DNA of 64,000 bases from Methanobacterium paludis (GCF_000214725.1 NC_015574.1:248001-312000), one strand, 5' to 3'. Positions 36,410-45,031 are shown, counted from the first letter of the stretch. Numbers and translations: made by a program. The notes: generated by a model not told the origin, from the sequence alone.

Positions 36410-37849
36410 TTATTTTATTTTTTTATACGATAAAACAGCCCCTACAAAACATAAAATACCGCTTATGTACATTATGTTTCCACATATTCCCTCAAGAATA
36501 CCGGCACCCGCCTGCGCTACGTTTCCAGAGTATCCTGTTGCAAATAAGAATACAGAAAGAAGGAGAGTTCCCATTGCAGTACCCAGAGCCAGTCCAAAGC
36601 TCTGTGTGGTAACGGTTATACTCGATGCAAGGGCACTCCTTTCAGGTGGAAGTGCCCCCATGATGTCCAGATTGTTAGGGCCTTGAAATATGGAACGGCA
36701 GAGTCCTGCAACTACAAAGGTTGTAAGTAACAGAATAAAGTTGGCTTTGGTGAATGCATAGCCGCAGACAATGTATGCAATGCCCATAACTGCAACTCCA
36801 ATCATGGCATAATTTCCCACAATCCATACATTTTTTTTGAGTTTCAGACTGTCATAAATCCTCCCACTTACAGGTGAGCTTATCATCATAGCCAGGGGCA
36901 TTACAGAGGCAACAAGTCCAACCTTTGCTGGAGAAAAGTTCATAACGCCCTCGAAGTAGAATGGCTGTATAAGTACTAGGATGAATGTGGAGGTGAAGTA
37001 AAGAAGGAGACTGATATTTGGCAGGGTGAAACTCCAAATTTTGAAGATGGAAATATCAAGAAACGGTTTTTGAATTCTTATTTCCCGTAATATAAAGGCT
37101 AAAAATGTCAATGCACATACAGCAGAGTAAAATGCAACCGAAGACAGGTTAAGAGGTGCATTGGAAATTTCATTTAAAACCATGAAGAAAGTTGTAATGG
37201 AAATAATAAAGAGTATAGCACCGAGATAATCCTCATATCTTGCTTTGTTTTCATACTCCTCTATTTTCAGGTATTTGAAGGCAGGTATGAGAAGGGCGAT
37301 GCCGATTGGCAGGTTCACAAAGAAAATGTAAGCCCATCCCATGGTGTCAATTATGAAACCTCCGATTGTTGGTCCCATTAACATTCCAAAGCCTATTATG
37401 GCGGTAAAGTATCCCATAACCCTTCCTCTCTCATAGGATGGGAAAATTTGCATGAGAATTGCCAGGTTGATGCTTAAAACCATGGATCCTCCCAGAGCCT
37501 GCACAATTCTGAATATTATGAGTTCTGTTAGGGATGTTGAAAGTCCGCAGGCAAGGGAACTTACTGTAAACACAGAAAAGCCGATTATGAAAAGCCGGGA
37601 TTTTCCAGTATAATCTGATAGTTTGGCAAATATTAAAGGCGTTACAGTGGCTGTAACCTGATAACCTGTGATCACCCACTGGGAAAGTCCAACAGGAACG
37701 TTGTAAAAACTGGTTATGGTTGGAAGAGCAACGTTTACTATGTTTGTGTTAAGAACCGCCATGAACATGGCAGTCAGAACGATTATCAATATTTTGAAAC
37801 GATTATTGAATGATTGTTTTGCAATGTCACTTCTAAAAGTATCTACCAT
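36410..37849 (-). CDS. MFS multidrug exporter, DHA2 (14-helix, EmrB/QacA) type
   Basis: A 479-residue transporter with about 14 membrane helices. It shows the DHA2 motif C context (GFGMLMGPTIGGFIIDTMGWAYIFFVNLPIG), motif A (KLSDYTGKSRLF) and the N-terminal MAVLNTNIVNVALPTI. The family exports drugs, dyes or bile salts using the proton gradient. It follows a marR gene on the same strand after 56 bp, so it is probably derepressed when MarR binds a ligand. The end converges with the broken DUF5518-like gene. Confidence 0.9.
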   Translation of the reverse strand: MVDTFRSDIAKQSFNNRFKILIIVLTAMFMAVLNTNIVNVALPTITSFYNVPVGLSQWVITGYQVTATVTPLIFAKLSDYTGKSRLFIIGFSVFTVSSLACGLSTSLTELIIFRIVQALGGSMVLSINLAILMQIFPSYERGRVMGYFTAIIGFGMLMGPTIGGFIIDTMGWAYIFFVNLPIGIALLIPAFKYLKIEEYENKARYEDYLGAILFIISITTFFMVLNEISNAPLNLSSVAFYSAVCALTFLAFILREIRIQKPFLDISIFKIWSFTLPNISLLLYFTSTFILVLIQPFYFEGVMNFSPAKVGLVASVMPLAMMISSPVSGRIYDSLKLKKNVWIVGNYAMIGVAVMGIAYIVCGYAFTKANFILLLTTFVVAGLCRSIFQGPNNLDIMGALPPERSALASSITVTTQSFGLALGTAMGTLLLSVFLFATGYSGNVAQAGAGILEGICGNIMYISGILCFVGAVLSYKKIK

Positions 37850-37905
37850 TTTCTGCCTCTATTTAATTAGCATTTGTGATTTTTTAATATTTGAAAAGTT
37901 AACTA

Positions 37906-38355
37906 TCAAGATAACTCATGAAGTATCTCTTTAAAACATTCTACAAGACAATCCAGGGATTTCTTATCCATTTTTTCCAGTGCACTGTAAAAGAAGATGT
38001 CTTTGGATTCTGTTCTTATGTTTTTAACAAGTTCTTGGCCTTTAACTGTGAGTTTAACTCTGTTTATCCTTAAGTCATCTTTATCCTTGATTTTATCCAC
38101 AAAACCCTTCTTTTCAAGCCTTTTTATTCTTTCTGATAATGTATGGGGTGCGTTACCAATTTCGGCCGCCATATCACCTATGGTGGGTGCCGAGCCCTTA
38201 TTTAAACCCATTAATTCCAGATCATTCAGTTCTATCAGTAAATGGAACTGTTCCAAGGTTAGATCATATTTTCGGGCAGTTTCATGATGTTTTAAGTGTA
38301 TGGTTTTGTTTAAAAGATTCCAGTATTCAACAGCTTCTTTTACCTGTTTGTTCAT
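37906..38355 (-). CDS. MarR family transcriptional regulator of the MFS exporter
   Basis: A 149-residue winged-helix protein. The helix-turn-helix reads PTIGDMAAEIGNAPHTLSERIKRLEKKGFVDKIKDKDDLRINRVKLTVKGQ. It is the first gene of a two-gene unit with the exporter. GTGATCG precedes the ATG on the minus strand. The operator-like 16-bp tandem repeat at 38374-38405 overlaps its promoter, so it very probably regulates itself and the exporter. Confidence 0.88.
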   Translation of the reverse strand: MNKQVKEAVEYWNLLNKTIHLKHHETARKYDLTLEQFHLLIELNDLELMGLNKGSAPTIGDMAAEIGNAPHTLSERIKRLEKKGFVDKIKDKDDLRINRVKLTVKGQELVKNIRTESKDIFFYSALEKMDKKSLDCLVECFKEILHELS

Positions 38356-38373
38356 GCGATCACAAACCTGAAT

Positions 38374-38411
38374 TTATATCGTTATATGATTATATCGTGA
38401 TATGATATAAA
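38374..38411 (-). promoter_or_regulatory. MarR-MFS promoter with 16-bp tandem operators
   Basis: TTATATCGTTATATGA (38374-38389) is directly followed by TTATATCGTGATATGA (38390-38405), one difference. Each contains an ATATC-GT-GATAT-type dyad. The minus-strand TATA box TTTATATC lies at 38404-38411, so the repeats cover the expected start of transcription. Confidence 0.6.
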
Positions 38412-38676
38412 TTTATTGCAAACTTTATCATCCAATTTTAGAAACTGTTTGTATAACCTGTTTAAAAAAAGATTAATTTTATTTAATAGCTGGACATTGA
38501 AAGTGGACATAAATCTCACAGTAAAAACTATAACAATCTCAATTAAAATTATAAAAAAGATTTAAGGATCGTAATTTTGGAAAACCAACTAAAATCACTA
38601 TTATTTTATGATTTTAATAATTTTATAGTTCTTATAAAAAAATATATTGAAAATTGAGTTAAGAATTAGGCTTGAG
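38412..38676. other. Intergenic region between divergent marR and convergent lipoprotein gene ends
   Basis: AT-rich, no gene. An 18-bp tandem repeat (38654-38671 and 38672-38689, TTGAGTTAAGAATTAGGC) crosses into the 3' end of the lipoprotein gene; it supplies a second stop codon but does not change the protein. Confidence 0.5.
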
Positions 38677-39030
38677 TTAAGAATTAGGCTTTAACGTAAC
38701 GATTCCACGATATGCAGATGTGCTTTCAGATCCAGCAATGTTTCCATTTTTTGTAACCAGTTCTACGGTTAAATTTCCATTGCCATTATTCTGTAAAGAA
38801 ACTGTAACAGCACCTGGAGTTTGTCCTAGATTATACGTAGCGTTTCCATTTCCACTTATATTCTGAGTTCCATTACTATCAGCAAGGGTACCATTCCATG
38901 AATTATTAGAAATAACTTGCAGCGTCAAACCGGAAGTCTGATTAGATGTAGTGTTGTTGTAGTTGGTACATCCAGAAACAAGAACTACTAAAACAAGAAT
39001 ACCCACGCCAACGATTGAAATTTTTTTCAT
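38677..39030 (-). CDS. Putative secreted lipoprotein or signal-anchored protein
   Basis: A 117-residue protein with a hydrophobic N-terminus ending in a lipobox-like LVVLVSGC (Cys21), followed by an Asn/Thr-rich linker and a beta-rich domain that looks like a small Ig-like fold (TLQVISNNSWNGTLAD, GAVTVSLQNNGNGNLTVELVTKNG). Archaea have lipobox proteins, but the enzymes that modify them are not established in methanogens. GGTGGT precedes the ATG. No function is known to me. Confidence 0.7.
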   Translation of the reverse strand: MKKISIVGVGILVLVVLVSGCTNYNNTTSNQTSGLTLQVISNNSWNGTLADSNGTQNISGNGNATYNLGQTPGAVTVSLQNNGNGNLTVELVTKNGNIAGSESTSAYRGIVTLKPNS

Positions 39031-39160
39031 TTAACCACCATCTCTGGTTTGGAATCATCAAAATCGTAAATTTCATATTATTATATATACTTCATAAAAG
39101 ATAAATCTTTCATGTTAAAAATTTAAAGTATAGATCAAGGGATTTATGTACAAAAAAAAG

Positions 39161-39246
39161 GGGTTAGATTAAGACCAAATTTGGGTGTAATTTAGGTATA
39201 TAAGGGTTAGATTAAGATTAGATTTGGGTGTAATTTAGGCATAGAT
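39161..39246. repeat. 43-bp tandem duplication
   Basis: Copies at 39161-39203 and 39204-39246, both starting GGGTTAGATTAAGA and containing TTTGGGTGTAATTTAGG; about five differences. It lies in the 302-bp intergenic region 39031-39332, which otherwise shows only AT-rich DNA and the promoter of the following gene. Confidence 0.75.
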
Positions 39247-39332
39247 ACTTATTGATTATTAGTTATAAAGCACATCAAGACGTTAGAATAAATTTAATGT
39301 ATTGAATATAATCCCCTTTGGAGACAAAAAAA

Positions 39333-39818
39333 ATGGAGAAATTAGCTGTATTTAAGGATTACATCTCACTTATTAAAGAAAGTTCGCATGTTAAAAATGT
39401 TGGTTTATTGGTAGATGGGCCTAACATGCTCCGAAAAGAATTTAACTCTAATCTTGATGTAGTAAGAAAAATAATAGAGCAATACGGTAATATAAAAGTT
39501 GCGAAGGTTTTCCTGAATCAGTACGCTTCAAATAAACTCATAGAAGCAGTATCTAATGAGGGATTCTCACCCATGATCGTGGCTGGGGAAACGGATGTTC
39601 ATATGGCAATAGAAGCTTTTGAACTCATTCACAATCCTAATGTTGATATAGTTGCCCTTATGACGCGAAATACTGAATTTTTCCCCCTGGTAAACATTGC
39701 CAAGGAGCACGGGAAAAAAACCATTGTGATTGGAGCAGAACCATTCAGTGTAGCCCTGAAAAACTCTGCAGACAGTACTATAATTCTTAGGACACATCAA
39801 CCACCTTGTATTACATGA
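39333..39818 (+). CDS. NYN-domain (PIN-like) protein, TIGR00288-type
   Basis: A 161-residue protein of the NYN/LabA nuclease-like superfamily: VGLLVDGPNMLRKEF near residue 23 gives the first acidic residue, GETDVHMAIEAFEL near 84 and VDIVALMTRNTEFFPLVNIAKEHGKKTIVIG near 103 the others. These proteins are predicted metal-dependent RNases and are conserved in methanogens. ATG 39333 is chosen because GGAG at 39320-39323 precedes it; TTG 39318 would add five residues. Confidence 0.82.
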   Translation: MEKLAVFKDYISLIKESSHVKNVGLLVDGPNMLRKEFNSNLDVVRKIIEQYGNIKVAKVFLNQYASNKLIEAVSNEGFSPMIVAGETDVHMAIEAFELIHNPNVDIVALMTRNTEFFPLVNIAKEHGKKTIVIGAEPFSVALKNSADSTIILRTHQPPCIT

Positions 39819-39993
39819 AATAGTTTAAATAACTTTTTTAACCTCTTTTTTACATTAATCTTTATTAGTTTTGAAACTATTTCTGTTTTTCTTAAAAAAC
39901 CTTTAAATTTAAATTCCAATCAAATCATTGAGTTTCTTACTAACAACAATAATTAATAGCAATAGAGAACTTAGTAACTGTGGAGGAATCGTT

Positions 39994-40455
39994 ATGGAAG
40001 TGAAGGAAAAAAGGATCGACGAAATGAAGGTAGCTTATGTACCGTATACTGGTAGTTACGATAGGATTCCTGAGTATATGCAGGAAGTAGGGCAGTTAGT
40101 AATGGAGAAAGGCCTTGAAATGACAGGTACTGTCTATGGGACTTACTTCAACAGCCCTGAAGATGTGCCAGAGGAACAGCTGCAGTACGAGATAGGATTT
40201 TCATTTAATGGTGATGCCCAGCAGGAAGGTAAATTAGGAGTTAAGGAAATACCAGAACATACAGTCCTGGCAGCAGTGCACAAGGGACCTTATACTCAGG
40301 TAGGGCCTGTTATTCAGGGTATAGTTGAGTATGCCGTTAAAAATGGCTATGATATTGTGGGACCTGTCACTGAAGTCTATCTCAACGATCCAAGTTTAGT
40401 TTCAGAAAGTGAATTGCTCACTGAAGTACGTTTACCAGTAATTAAAATGAGTTAA
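39994..40455 (+). CDS. GyrI-like effector-binding domain protein (paralogue 2)
   Basis: A 153-residue stand-alone GyrI-like domain with VAYVPYTGSYDRIPEYMQEV, GTVYGTYFNSPEDVPEEQLQYEIG and VLAAVHKGPYTQVGPVIQGI. ATG 39994 follows GGAGG by 7 nt; the frame is open further upstream but without a start signal. It is 295 bp before paralogue 3 on the same strand. The ligand-binding Glu expected in YEIG is present in all three copies. Confidence 0.86.
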   Translation: MEVKEKRIDEMKVAYVPYTGSYDRIPEYMQEVGQLVMEKGLEMTGTVYGTYFNSPEDVPEEQLQYEIGFSFNGDAQQEGKLGVKEIPEHTVLAAVHKGPYTQVGPVIQGIVEYAVKNGYDIVGPVTEVYLNDPSLVSESELLTEVRLPVIKMS

Positions 40456-40750
40456 GATTTTTTTATATAAGTTTTCTTTAAACTACCTTTTATTTTTTTA
40501 ATGTTTCTTAAAAGATTCGTTTATCCTTTTTATAGATCTACAGATTTCTAGTCAAATTATCCATGCTACTTCTAATTTAATAAGTGATCTAGAAACTCTG
40601 GTGATCAAATAAATTAAAGATATATACCAATCCATGATAACGAGATGAAATTGAAAGATAGACATCTGATTAAAAAATTAATTATAATTAAATAACCAAA
40701 ATTAATACTATAAAACCAAAGCAAATTTTTTTTATTTAGGAGGTTGAAAT

Positions 40751-41218
40751 GTGGAAATCGAGCTTAAAGACGTTAGAAAGAAGCAAGTTGCCTATATTTT
40801 CCACGTAGGGTCTATTGAGGAGTTAAGTGATTTAATGGGTGAAGTTGTAGGATGGGTAATGTCTGAAGGCCTTCAAATTACAGGACCACCCTACGGAATA
40901 TATTACTCTGTTCCATCAGAAACACCACCTGAACAAATGAAATATGAGGTAGGAATACCATTTATAGGTGAGGTAAAGCCCGAAGGTAAGGTGAAAGTAA
41001 AAAAAATCCCAGATCAAACGGTTTTATCAGTAGTACATAGGGGACCTTACCATGAGGTAGGACCAACGTACGCGGCTTTGATGGACCATGTTATGAAGGA
41101 AGGTTATGAGGTGGTGGGTGCACCAGTGGAGATATACCTTAACAGTCCAATGGAATTCCCTGAAATCGAACTTATGACAGAGATACAATTTCCTGTTGTT
41201 AAAAAAGAGAGTTGTTAA
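40751..41218 (+). CDS. GyrI-like effector-binding domain protein (paralogue 3)
   Basis: A 155-residue copy of the same domain: VAYIFHVGSIEELSDLMGEV, GPPYGIYYSVPSETPPEQMKYEVG, VLSVVHRGPYHEVGPTYAAL. GTG 40751 is the start, with AGGAGGT at 40738-40744. The first half differs most from the other two copies (FHVGSIEE in place of YxGSYxxIPE), which suggests a different ligand. Confidence 0.86.
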   Translation: MEIELKDVRKKQVAYIFHVGSIEELSDLMGEVVGWVMSEGLQITGPPYGIYYSVPSETPPEQMKYEVGIPFIGEVKPEGKVKVKKIPDQTVLSVVHRGPYHEVGPTYAALMDHVMKEGYEVVGAPVEIYLNSPMEFPEIELMTEIQFPVVKKESC

Positions 41219-41299
41219 TTGGAAAGGATAGTTAGATACAAATTAATTGGATCTATAATGATGGCGAAAATTAAAAATAAAGTATAAAAAAAGATAAAT

Positions 41300-41623
41300 T
41301 TAAAGTACCGACGCAATGGCAAGTACAGGTAGCATAGCCATGAGAGCCAGATGAGGGGCATATGCGGGGGATGTCTGGAAGTTGTACTTCAAGGTTGTCC
41401 AGGTCTGTGTAAATCCTGTGAGAGCTGCAAGAACCTGAAGTATTGCCGCCGCATAAACAACCCAGTTACCCATTACAATACCTGCAAGGGTGGCAATAAA
41501 TGCAAGGATCATCACAACAAAGTGTGGTGCCAGGCGCATGCCCAGCATTCTGAAGGTTATAAATCCGCTGGTTAAACCACTGAAGAGTATTGCCAGTATC
41601 ATTACTTGATATATGATTTCCAT
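41300..41623 (-). CDS. Small four-helix membrane protein of the DUF169-DsrE module
   Basis: About 107 residues and four hydrophobic helices (roughly 4-24, 33-50, 54-72, 92-106), no charged catalytic residues. ATG 41623 is chosen because AGGTGA ends 5 nt before it; GTG 41632 overlaps that site. It lies 48 bp downstream of the TusA-DsrE fusion on the same strand, so it is probably the last gene of that operon. It could be a transporter-like partner, comparable in position to YeeE/YedE proteins of other TusA loci though unlike them in sequence. Confidence 0.65.
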   Translation of the reverse strand: MEIIYQVMILAILFSGLTSGFITFRMLGMRLAPHFVVMILAFIATLAGIVMGNWVVYAAAILQVLAALTGFTQTWTTLKYNFQTSPAYAPHLALMAMLPVLAIASVL

Positions 41624-41671
41624 CTTTTTCACCTATTTTTTCTATTTTAAACTATTTTTACTTGTTTCATC

Positions 41672-42493
41672 TTAAAAGTTTACAACTGCATAGCTGGGGT
41701 CGCTTAAGAGAGTGATGTATGTGGCAGCTCCTGCAAGTTTGGCACCTTCCACAAGGTCTGTCTGTTTTATACCTCTGAAATTCGCACTGAGCTCACATAC
41801 GTACATCTGAGCACCTTTTTGGATGGTTTCTGCCATAACTTGGTCTAACCTATCAAAAGAAGGGTGTTTTACTGTTTTTGCATTACCTCTTCTGGCTATG
41901 CTTACCCCATCCATTAAAAGGAATATTGTCACTTCTTTACCCATGCTTAAGGCAGCCTTTGCAAATATAAATGTAGCATAAGCCCGCTCTGCATTGCCTG
42001 TGCCGTTGCTCTGTACAACCAGCACTTTGTCCCTATCAACTGCTGCAGTTGAAGTGGGTTTCTTTTCAATCCGTTCTATTACCACGTAATCTTTACCATT
42101 TTCTGTGCCCTGATCTAGGACTTTACCTCCCATACCAGGTATTGCAACTGCAATATCCTCAACAGCTTCACTGCTTTTACTTGCAACTTTTAAACGTTCT
42201 CCAATGACCATGGATCTGAGTTTATCTCCTACCAGCATAATGGGTCCGGGACAAGTCTCTCCAGTAACATCCAATTCTTTAACTTCTGCTTTTGTCAATC
42301 TAACCACAACCTCCTTTTCGGAGTTCTCCACTTCGAATGTAAACCCATACTTCTTTGCAACACGTTCAAGGCCATTATCTGATCCTTTGCTTAACATTAG
42401 TATGAATTCGTCATCTTCACTATTTTTTATAATGTTTTCTGCCAGTATTGCTGAGTTAGGGGCTTTGATACCATGGGCTTTAACTACCTTCAT
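41672..42493 (-). CDS. TusA-like/TusA/DsrE three-domain fusion protein
   Basis: Three domains in 273 residues. Residues 1-67 look like a TusA (SirA) domain that has lost its Cys (KAHGIKAPNSAILAENI, AP in place of CP). Residues 74-145 are a complete TusA domain with LDVTGETCPGPIMLVGDKL; its Cys is the sulfane-sulfur carrier. Residues 158-273 are a DsrE/DsrF-type domain (VLVVQSNGTGNAERAYATFIFAKAALSMGKEVTIFLLMDGVSI) with Cys in YVCELSANFRG. The make-up suggests sulfur relay within one chain. GGGGAT precedes ATG 42493, 1 nt after the stop of the DUF169 gene. Confidence 0.85.
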   Translation of the reverse strand: MKVVKAHGIKAPNSAILAENIIKNSEDDEFILMLSKGSDNGLERVAKKYGFTFEVENSEKEVVVRLTKAEVKELDVTGETCPGPIMLVGDKLRSMVIGERLKVASKSSEAVEDIAVAIPGMGGKVLDQGTENGKDYVVIERIEKKPTSTAAVDRDKVLVVQSNGTGNAERAYATFIFAKAALSMGKEVTIFLLMDGVSIARRGNAKTVKHPSFDRLDQVMAETIQKGAQMYVCELSANFRGIKQTDLVEGAKLAGAATYITLLSDPSYAVVNF

Positions 42494-42494
42494 A

Positions 42495-43175
42495 CTATCC
42501 CCATTTTTCCTTAAATGTCCTGAGTGCATCTACTATCTCTTCAAGATTTTCTGGTGGTATTCCCATGATAACTTCACCATCTGCTATGCCAGCATTTTTA
42601 CGGGAACCATTGCATCCTAGGGTCATGTTGGCCACGCCACGTTCTTTTACTGCAACAACAGCATCGGCACACACAGATTGTAATCCAGAATAATCACTTG
42701 AAACCCTACCTCCCTTGAGGTGCAGGGATGCCTGTGTGATCCTCAAAGCCTGCTTTGGTGTAAGAACAAGAACAACCACATCTGGTTCAAATTTTGCAGA
42801 TTCTAAAGGTGAATAAATGGAAGCATAGTGCTCTTTACTAGATTTTGGTATGTCGTTAACAGTTTCAAGGGCACCTTCAGCAGTTTTGAAGTTTCCCAGT
42901 TTATGGTACATGCTGCCGTTTGCAACGCTTTCAGGCAGTGTTCCTATTCCCATCACGCCGGCTCCGCCTTTACAAAGATGTTCTTTGGAAGTTGCGTAAC
43001 CCTCATCTCCTTTGAGTCTTGCATTTTGAACGAATTCGCAATGTCTTTTCTTTTCTGGCATCTTACTGTAACCTGCAGGTAATTCATCTGCGTTTTTTAT
43101 GAGTTTCACGGCCACAGGACTTCCTTTTAGTTTTAACAATTCATCTAATTCCTTTACTATTTTTTCGTAGTTCAT
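42495..43175 (-). CDS. DUF169 family protein
   Basis: A 226-residue member of DUF169, a family common in methanogens and anaerobic bacteria without a known function. Conserved features: SPVAVKLIKNADELP near residue 20, cysteines in RHCEFVQNARL, EHLCKGGAGVMGIG, SVCADAVV and LGCNGSRKNAGI. The set of Cys residues suggests a metal cluster or thiol chemistry. ATG 43175 is chosen for GGGAGGA upstream; further in-frame starts at 43205 would read through the operator-leader. It is the first gene of the three-gene minus-strand operon. Confidence 0.85.
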   Translation of the reverse strand: MNYEKIVKELDELLKLKGSPVAVKLIKNADELPAGYSKMPEKKRHCEFVQNARLKGDEGYATSKEHLCKGGAGVMGIGTLPESVANGSMYHKLGNFKTAEGALETVNDIPKSSKEHYASIYSPLESAKFEPDVVVLVLTPKQALRITQASLHLKGGRVSSDYSGLQSVCADAVVAVKERGVANMTLGCNGSRKNAGIADGEVIMGIPPENLEEIVDALRTFKEKWG

Positions 43176-43211
43176 GTTTGATTCCTCCCGGAAATTACAA
43201 CTCACTCAATT

Positions 43212-43247
43212 TATACTTTATAGTATAACTATACTGTATAGTATAAC
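43212..43247 (-). promoter_or_regulatory. Tandem 18-bp operators at the DUF169 operon start
   Basis: TATACTTTATAGTATAAC (43212-43229) is directly followed by TATACTGTATAGTATAAC (43230-43247), one difference. The minus-strand TATA box TTTATATA lies at 43254-43261, so both copies cover the expected transcription start. The same element occurs inverted in front of the divergent regulator. Confidence 0.7.
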
Positions 43248-43361
43248 TATTACTATATAAAGTTTGTCATGATCATGGGAAAATATCTATTCATATATGG
43301 ATTATTTTCTAAAAAACTAAGTTCACAATCTTTGGTGCGCAATATTTATATGGGTAGATGG

Positions 43362-43379
43362 GTTATACTATACAGTATA
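43362..43379 (+). promoter_or_regulatory. Inverted 18-bp operator in front of the HTH-GAF regulator
   Basis: GTTATACTATACAGTATA is the exact inverse of 43230-43247. It lies about 25 bp downstream of the TATA box (TTTATAT, 43345-43351), on the expected transcription start, and ends 11 bp before the regulator's ATG. Confidence 0.7.
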
Positions 43380-43390
43380 AAAAGTGGAGT

Positions 43391-45031
43391 ATGGAAAATA
43401 TGGAAGAGTTATCCAACACAGAAAGACTGATTGTATCGTATATCAGGTCTCATGCGCCTGAAGATTGTATGCTGGACAAGATAACCAGAGGTACAAGCAG
43501 GAGCAGAGCTACAGTGCTTAAATATCTGGAAATATTGAATGTAAAAGGAGTACTGGACTATAAATTTGTGGGTCGCAGTAAATTATGGTTTTTGAGCCCA
43601 AAGTCAAAAATAGAAGAGGTTATAAGTGAATCTTCCATGCGGGATGTGCAGGAAAATGCAAGTGAACTTGTAACGGTGGCATCAAAACTGCATACTTTGA
43701 TGTCCAGGGAGTTAAGTCTTAGAAAATCAATTGACAGCCCTGACACAATAGTGTTCACAATCAACACCTACATGGATGTGGTGGCCACCAACGACACCTT
43801 TGACACATTTTTCCCGGGGAAAAGAAATCTGCATGAGATGGTGAGACGTGAACAGGTAATTATGCTTGAAAATGCACTTCACTCTTTAAGTAACAACACG
43901 GTAACTATTGAAATAGATTTAATGGAAAAAAATGGTGTATACAGACCGTATAAACTATCATTACAGTCCATTGTAGACAAGGGTAATGATACTGTAGGTA
44001 CTGCCATTATAGGGGAAGAACTTTCCCAATCCCGGCGCAACAAACGCGAGCTGGAAACGCTATTATTCATAGCTAGGGCTGCAGGTTCGGCCCAGAATGA
44101 GAAACAGCTTATGAAAGATGCAGTAAAAGGAATTAATGATTTAATTTCATGCAAACACTGTGCAATAATTTTGAAGGATGGTAAAATGATACGCTCTGCT
44201 TATCATACGAAGGATCTATTAAGAAATGATATCCTACCTTCATTCATTAAGGGATTTGCAGAAAAAAGTATGAATGCACTTGAAACAGAAACTGCAGGCG
44301 ATGGTGATTATTATCTTGAAACAGTTAAATCTGAACTGGGAGACAATTCAATTGCTATGATGGTTTCTGTCCCAATTATAGATGAAGATTCTGCAATGGG
44401 GGCCATACTCCTTTTAACCACGTCTAAACATGTCAGCTCCGTCAGTATCGAGAACGTGGAAATGGCAGCAGATGAACTTTCAGGTTACTTTAAAATGCAG
44501 AGGCTGAGAAATGAGAAAGAAGAATTTGTTAACACATTAATAGCCATGAATAAAGTTTCTGGAGTCATCAATTCTACCACAGCCGAGGATGAAATGCTTG
44601 AAAATGCGGTAACTTCCACCATAAACTCATTGGGGTTTGAAATGGGTTGCGTATATCTTAATGATGATAAAGAAGAGCTTGCATTAAGGGTGCACAAGAA
44701 CCTTCCCGAAAATCTCAAAAAAATGTGCATGGCTGGCATGTTCAATGAACTTTTCAGTAAAACACTTGAAAAAAAGAACCTGGTTTACATTACATCAGAA
44801 TCAGCAGAATATGATTCACTTGAACCGGTAATCAGGGCAAGCGATATAAAAACACTTTTAATACTGCCTATAAAAAGTGGAAAAAAGATAATTGGGCTTT
44901 TGAATATGGCCAGTCATCAGATAAAGACCTACAATAAAATAAGTCTTGAAAATCTCAGCTCAATAGGTCTGCAGTTGGGTATAGCACTTGAAAGGTCAAG
45001 GCTGGCGATTAAGCTAAAAAACAAGGGTTAA
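43391..45031 (+). CDS. HTH regulator with PAS-like and two GAF domains
   Basis: About 546 residues. The N-terminus is a winged helix (ELSNTERLIVSYIRSHAPEDCMLDKITRGTSRSRATVLKYLEIL), then a PAS-like region (near 100-220: DTIVFTINTYMDVVATNDTFDTFF), a GAF domain (near 220-375) and a second GAF (near 380-540: INSLGFEMGCVYLNDDKEELAL, LLILPIKSGKKIIGLLNMA). No histidine-kinase part is present, so it senses a ligand or redox state and binds DNA itself. ATG 43391 is preferred, since an upstream ATG at 43358 would put the operator inside the gene. It probably controls itself and the divergent DUF169 operon. Confidence 0.85.
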   Translation: MENMEELSNTERLIVSYIRSHAPEDCMLDKITRGTSRSRATVLKYLEILNVKGVLDYKFVGRSKLWFLSPKSKIEEVISESSMRDVQENASELVTVASKLHTLMSRELSLRKSIDSPDTIVFTINTYMDVVATNDTFDTFFPGKRNLHEMVRREQVIMLENALHSLSNNTVTIEIDLMEKNGVYRPYKLSLQSIVDKGNDTVGTAIIGEELSQSRRNKRELETLLFIARAAGSAQNEKQLMKDAVKGINDLISCKHCAIILKDGKMIRSAYHTKDLLRNDILPSFIKGFAEKSMNALETETAGDGDYYLETVKSELGDNSIAMMVSVPIIDEDSAMGAILLLTTSKHVSSVSIENVEMAADELSGYFKMQRLRNEKEEFVNTLIAMNKVSGVINSTTAEDEMLENAVTSTINSLGFEMGCVYLNDDKEELALRVHKNLPENLKKMCMAGMFNELFSKTLEKKNLVYITSESAEYDSLEPVIRASDIKTLLILPIKSGKKIIGLLNMASHQIKTYNKISLENLSSIGLQLGIALERSRLAIKLKNKG

